33,143 nt of DNA from positions 2,284 to 35,426 of the forward strand of contig MELE01000111.1 of NCBI GenBank assembly GCA_001768615.1. The letters run 5' to 3'. The notes beneath the pieces are model-generated. The model saw only the letters and a program-made list of their open reading frames with translations, ran no database searches and was not told the origin of the DNA. Below, piece by piece: positions 30,295 to 33,143 of this stretch (its first letter is position 1; every line of letters begins with the position of its first letter). Source of the DNA: Acidobacteria bacterium RIFCSPLOWO2_12_FULL_67_14b (GTDB lineage Bacteria > Acidobacteriota > Vicinamibacteria > Vicinamibacterales > UBA2999). Position numbers and translations under genes: made by a program.

Positions 30295-31638
30295 ATGCGC
30301 ATAGTCATTGTCGGCGGCGGGCAGGTGGGGTCGGCCCTGGCGCGCGCCCTGGCCGCCGGCCACGAAGTGTTCGTGATCGATGACGATCCGGTGGTGGCCG
30401 ACGCTTTCACGACGCTCGACGTGGAGTTCATCCACGGCAGCGGCACCAGCGAAAGCGTGCTGGCGCGGGCCGATGTCAAGAAGGCGCAGTTCTTCGTGGC
30501 GTGCACGGGGTTGGACGAGGTCAACGTGGTGGCCTGCGCGATTGCCAACCGCATCGGCAGTCCCGAGACCATCTGCCTGGTCTCGCGCGCCGACTTCATC
30601 TCCGAATCAGGCAAGGCCGAGGGCCTTGAACAATTCGGCATCAACCGCGTGCTGTGGCCCGAGGCGCAACTCGCCGCCGACATCGAGCAGGTGGTCATCG
30701 CCCCTGGCGCCATCGACGCCGAGGCGTTCGCCGGCGGCATCGTCCGGCTGCTCGAGTATCGCCTCGAAGCGGGGTCGAGGCTGACCGCGGCGCCGCTCGG
30801 CGCCCTGCACCTGCCGCGGGGCTCGCTGATCGTCGCGGTGAAGCGCGGCGGCAGGCTGTTCGTGCCGCGCGGCACCACGCACCTGGCGGCCGGCGACAAG
30901 ATCATCCTCATGGGCACGCCCGACGCGATGCACGAGGTGGAGGCGATCGTGCACCCCGGCGGGAAGGGCGGGCGCCAGCAGGTCACCATCATCGGCGGCG
31001 GCGACGTCGGCCTGCAGGTGGCCGAGCGCCTCGAGAAGTCGGACGCGGTCAACGTCCGCATCATGGAGCGCGACCCCGTCCGCGGCGCCGTGCTCGCCGC
31101 CAGGCTCACGCGAACGCTCGTGCTCAACGGCGACGGCACGGACCTGGAGTTCCTGGAGTCCGAGAACGTCGGGCGCAGCGACGTGCTGGTATGCGTGATT
31201 GACAACGACGAGCGCAATCTGCTCGCGTCGCTGCTCGGACGCCAGCTGGGCGTGCCGAAGATCATCACCCGCGTCAGCCGCCCCGGCAACCTGCGGCTGT
31301 TCGAACGCGTCGGCATCGACGTGGCGCTGTCGGCGCGGGGGGCGGCTGTCGCGTCGATACTCCACCAGATTTCCGGCGGCAGCTCGAGCCTGCTCGCGGT
31401 GCTCGAGCACGGCGAGGCGCGCGTGCTGGAGCTGACGGTGTCGCCGCGGTTCCAGGCCCGCGAGCTGAAGCGCATCGGCACGCCGGAGGATGTGATCGTG
31501 GCGGCGATCCTCCGCGACGGGCGCGCGATCGTGCCGCGCGGCGACGACCGCGTCGAGCCGGGCGATCGCATCCTGGTGTTCTCGACCGGCGAGGCCGTGG
31601 AGCGTGTGCAGGCGTACTTCGGCGGCACCGGCGGCTGA
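30295..31638 (+). CDS. trkA: Trk potassium uptake regulator TrkA
   Basis: 447 aa, the duplicated form. RCK-N 1 starts at MRIVIVGGGQVGSALARALA (GxGxxG nucleotide site) with acidic D-D at HEVFVIDDDP; RCK-C 1 lies around LHLPRGSLIVAVKRGGRLFV PRG; RCK-N 2 starts at VTIIGGGDVGLQVAERLEKS; RCK-C 2 covers IVAAILRDGRAIVPRGDDRV EPGDRILVF. It forms the cytoplasmic gating ring of TrkH and senses NAD(H)/ATP. TACAGT (30267-30272) may be the -10; there is no clear Shine-Dalgarno. trkH follows after 22 bp. Confidence 0.95.
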   Translation: MRIVIVGGGQVGSALARALAAGHEVFVIDDDPVVADAFTTLDVEFIHGSGTSESVLARADVKKAQFFVACTGLDEVNVVACAIANRIGSPETICLVSRADFISESGKAEGLEQFGINRVLWPEAQLAADIEQVVIAPGAIDAEAFAGGIVRLLEYRLEAGSRLTAAPLGALHLPRGSLIVAVKRGGRLFVPRGTTHLAAGDKIILMGTPDAMHEVEAIVHPGGKGGRQQVTIIGGGDVGLQVAERLEKSDAVNVRIMERDPVRGAVLAARLTRTLVLNGDGTDLEFLESENVGRSDVLVCVIDNDERNLLASLLGRQLGVPKIITRVSRPGNLRLFERVGIDVALSARGAAVASILHQISGGSSSLLAVLEHGEARVLELTVSPRFQARELKRIGTPEDVIVAAILRDGRAIVPRGDDRVEPGDRILVFSTGEAVERVQAYFGGTGG

Positions 31639-31660
31639 TCGCCGCGAGGCTGAGACTGTC

Positions 31661-33143
31661 ATGCGCCTGTCCCTGGTTGTCCATGTCTGCGGCCTGTTGA
31701 TCCGCGTCTTCGGCCTGATGTTCCTGGCGCCGCTGGCGCTGGCCCTCGCCTATCGCGAGTTCTCCGACGCAGCCGGGTTTGCGGTGTCCGGCGCGTTCAC
31801 GGTGGCGACCGGCCACGCCATGCGGCGCGCCGGAGGCGTGCCGGCCGAAACGGCGGTGGAAGGCATGCGCCGCGTCGAAGGACTCGCGGTGGTGTCCACG
31901 GCCTGGCTCCTGATTGCGCAGTTCGCGGCCCTGCCGTACATGTGGGCCGGCATGGGGCCCATCGACGCGCTGTTCGAGTCGATGTCGGGGCTGACCACGA
32001 CGGGCGCCACGGTGATTCGCGACTTCTCGCAGGTCGGCCGCGCGATGTTCTTCTGGCGATCGCTCACGCAGTGGCTCGGCGGCATGGGCGTGATCGCGCT
32101 GTTTGTGGCCGTCCTGCCGCGGCTGGCCATCGGCGGGCGCGAGCTGTTCTTTGCCGAGGCCCCCGGTCCCGACGACGAGAAGGTGAGCCCGCAAATCCGG
32201 CGCACGGCGGCCATGCTGTGGCGCCTCTATGCCGGTCTCACGCTGCTCCAGGTCATCGCACTGTGGGTCGTCGGATTCAGCCTCTACGACGCGGTGTGCC
32301 ACGCGTTCACCACGCTCGCGGCCGGCGGCTTCTCGCCGCACCCGCTCTCGATTGCGGGCTACCAGAACCCCGCCGCCGAGTGGGTGATCATCGTCTTCAT
32401 GTTCCTCGCGGGGGCCAACTTCGCGCTGCAGTACCGGGCGCTCACGCGGCGCGACTTCAGGATCGTGGCGCGCGATGAAGAGATACGGGCCTACACGGGT
32501 ATCGTGATCGCCGCCACCGTGGTGCTGGTGTTCGTACTCGGCGGCACCATGGCGATCGGCGACAACGTGCGCACGTCGTTGTTTCAGGTGCTGTCGATCG
32601 TGACCACGACCGGGTACGCGAGCGTCGACTTCCAGCTCTGGAACGACCAGGCGAAGGTGGTGCTGCTCGGCCTGATGTTCATCGGCGGGTGCGCCGGATC
32701 CGCCGGCGGCGGACCGAAGGTGGTGCGCCACGTGCTGCTGGCGAAGTTCACGCTGCAGGAACTGCGCCGCACGCTGCACCCGCGCGCCATCCTGCCCGTG
32801 AAGCTCGGCGGGCGCGTGGTGCCGCCGACCGTGCTGCAGGGCGTGATCGTGTTCTTCCTCTTCTACATGCTCACGTTCGCCGTCTGCTCGTTCATCGTAG
32901 TGCTGCTCGGCGCCGACATCGTCACCGGCATCTCGGCCACCGCCGCCACGCTCGGCAACGTCGGCCCGGGGTTCAACCAGGTTGGGCCGATGGGTCACTT
33001 CGCGGACCTGCATCCGGTCAGCCGCATCGTCCTCACGCTGGCGATGTGGATCGGCCGGTTGGAAGTGCTGACCGTGCTGGTGATCCTGCGGCCGGAAGCC
33101 TGGCGGTCCGGGCGGTGGTCGGCCGACAGCGCGCGGCCGGCCG
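31661..33143 (+). CDS. trkH: Trk potassium transporter TrkH, cut at the window edge
   Basis: 494 codons visible with no stop before the window ends; the usual length is ~480-500 aa, so little is missing. All four pore loops of the K+ channel-like fold are present: ESMSGLTTTGATV, FTTLAAGGFSPH, LSIVTTTGYASVDF and TAATLGNVGPGFN, each with its filter glycine. The extra FFWRSLTQWLGGMGVIALFV and GGCAGSAGGGPKVVRHVLL stretches are family hallmarks. It imports K+ under TrkA control. ATG 31661 is 22 bp after the trkA stop. Confidence 0.95.
   Translation, partial: MRLSLVVHVCGLLIRVFGLMFLAPLALALAYREFSDAAGFAVSGAFTVATGHAMRRAGGVPAETAVEGMRRVEGLAVVSTAWLLIAQFAALPYMWAGMGPIDALFESMSGLTTTGATVIRDFSQVGRAMFFWRSLTQWLGGMGVIALFVAVLPRLAIGGRELFFAEAPGPDDEKVSPQIRRTAAMLWRLYAGLTLLQVIALWVVGFSLYDAVCHAFTTLAAGGFSPHPLSIAGYQNPAAEWVIIVFMFLAGANFALQYRALTRRDFRIVARDEEIRAYTGIVIAATVVLVFVLGGTMAIGDNVRTSLFQVLSIVTTTGYASVDFQLWNDQAKVVLLGLMFIGGCAGSAGGGPKVVRHVLLAKFTLQELRRTLHPRAILPVKLGGRVVPPTVLQGVIVFFLFYMLTFAVCSFIVVLLGADIVTGISATAATLGNVGPGFNQVGPMGHFADLHPVSRIVLTLAMWIGRLEVLTVLVILRPEAWRSGRWSADSARPA

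Noticed and set aside
29226-31628. 800-codon open frame antisense to trkA and the second BtuF gene
   Set aside because: Low-complexity Ser/Arg/Thr-rich translation with no motif; it mirrors codon bias of the genuine plus-strand genes, which have clear family matches.

Overview
The window is GC-rich chromosomal DNA from a Gram-negative bacterium. The best guess is Acidobacteriota, probably near class Vicinamibacteria. The evidence is an ADOP-type (acidobacterial duplicated orphan permease) gene behind a padR regulator, several secreted PQQ/GSDH-type beta-propeller dehydrogenases, a TonB-dependent receptor and an outer-membrane barrel protein, and the futalosine menaquinone pathway (mqnE). The taxonomic call is inference.

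Layout. 1-7.4 kb: a partial polysaccharide deacetylase diverges from a GSDH-family sugar dehydrogenase; then tadA, a Cys-rich secreted protein, a TPR protein, a phage-holin-family membrane protein, a PQQ-dependent dehydrogenase and a small secreted protein. 7.5-8.75 kb: a secreted protein with eight EF-hand-like loops and a C-terminal PA-IL/LecA-like lectin domain, behind a sigma-54-like promoter. 8.84-13.38 kb: an intact tRNA-Arg(ACG) whose last 46 bp are repeated 4.46 kb downstream. The enclosed segment looks like a small integrated island without an integrase; it holds a HigBA-like toxin-antitoxin pair, a frameshifted ADOP permease and its padR gene. 13.4-17.2 kb: a GH3 glycosidase diverging from moaB-moeA. 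17.3-22.8 kb (minus strand): yjbQ-mqnE, nadA, sodA, an outer-membrane barrel gene and a DUF4870-like gene. 22.85-30.24 kb: a cobalamin riboswitch controlling btuB-btuD-btuC-btuF and a DUF71/COG2102 gene, then a VapBC pair, then a second BtuF-like gene with no signal peptide and no clear start codon. 30.3 kb to the end: trkA and trkH (K+ uptake; trkH is cut by the window edge).

Three patterns run across the window. (1) Many genes have a -10-like TANNNT box 6-7 nt before the start codon and no Shine-Dalgarno, as expected for leaderless mRNAs, while others have a good Shine-Dalgarno. (2) Intergenic spaces hold short-period (7- or 9-nt) degenerate repeats, several arranged as inverted arms, plus small palindromes with a CTTTAG core. 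(3) These repeats enter genes. The same 9-nt repeat family encodes the hydrophobic core of the signal peptide in two unrelated exported proteins (the outer-membrane barrel and BtuF). Other repeats supply the optional N-terminus of MoeA, the C-terminus of MqnE, an insert in the PQQ dehydrogenase and part of the NadA N-terminus. Repeat-derived signal peptides are the most novel candidate phenomenon here.
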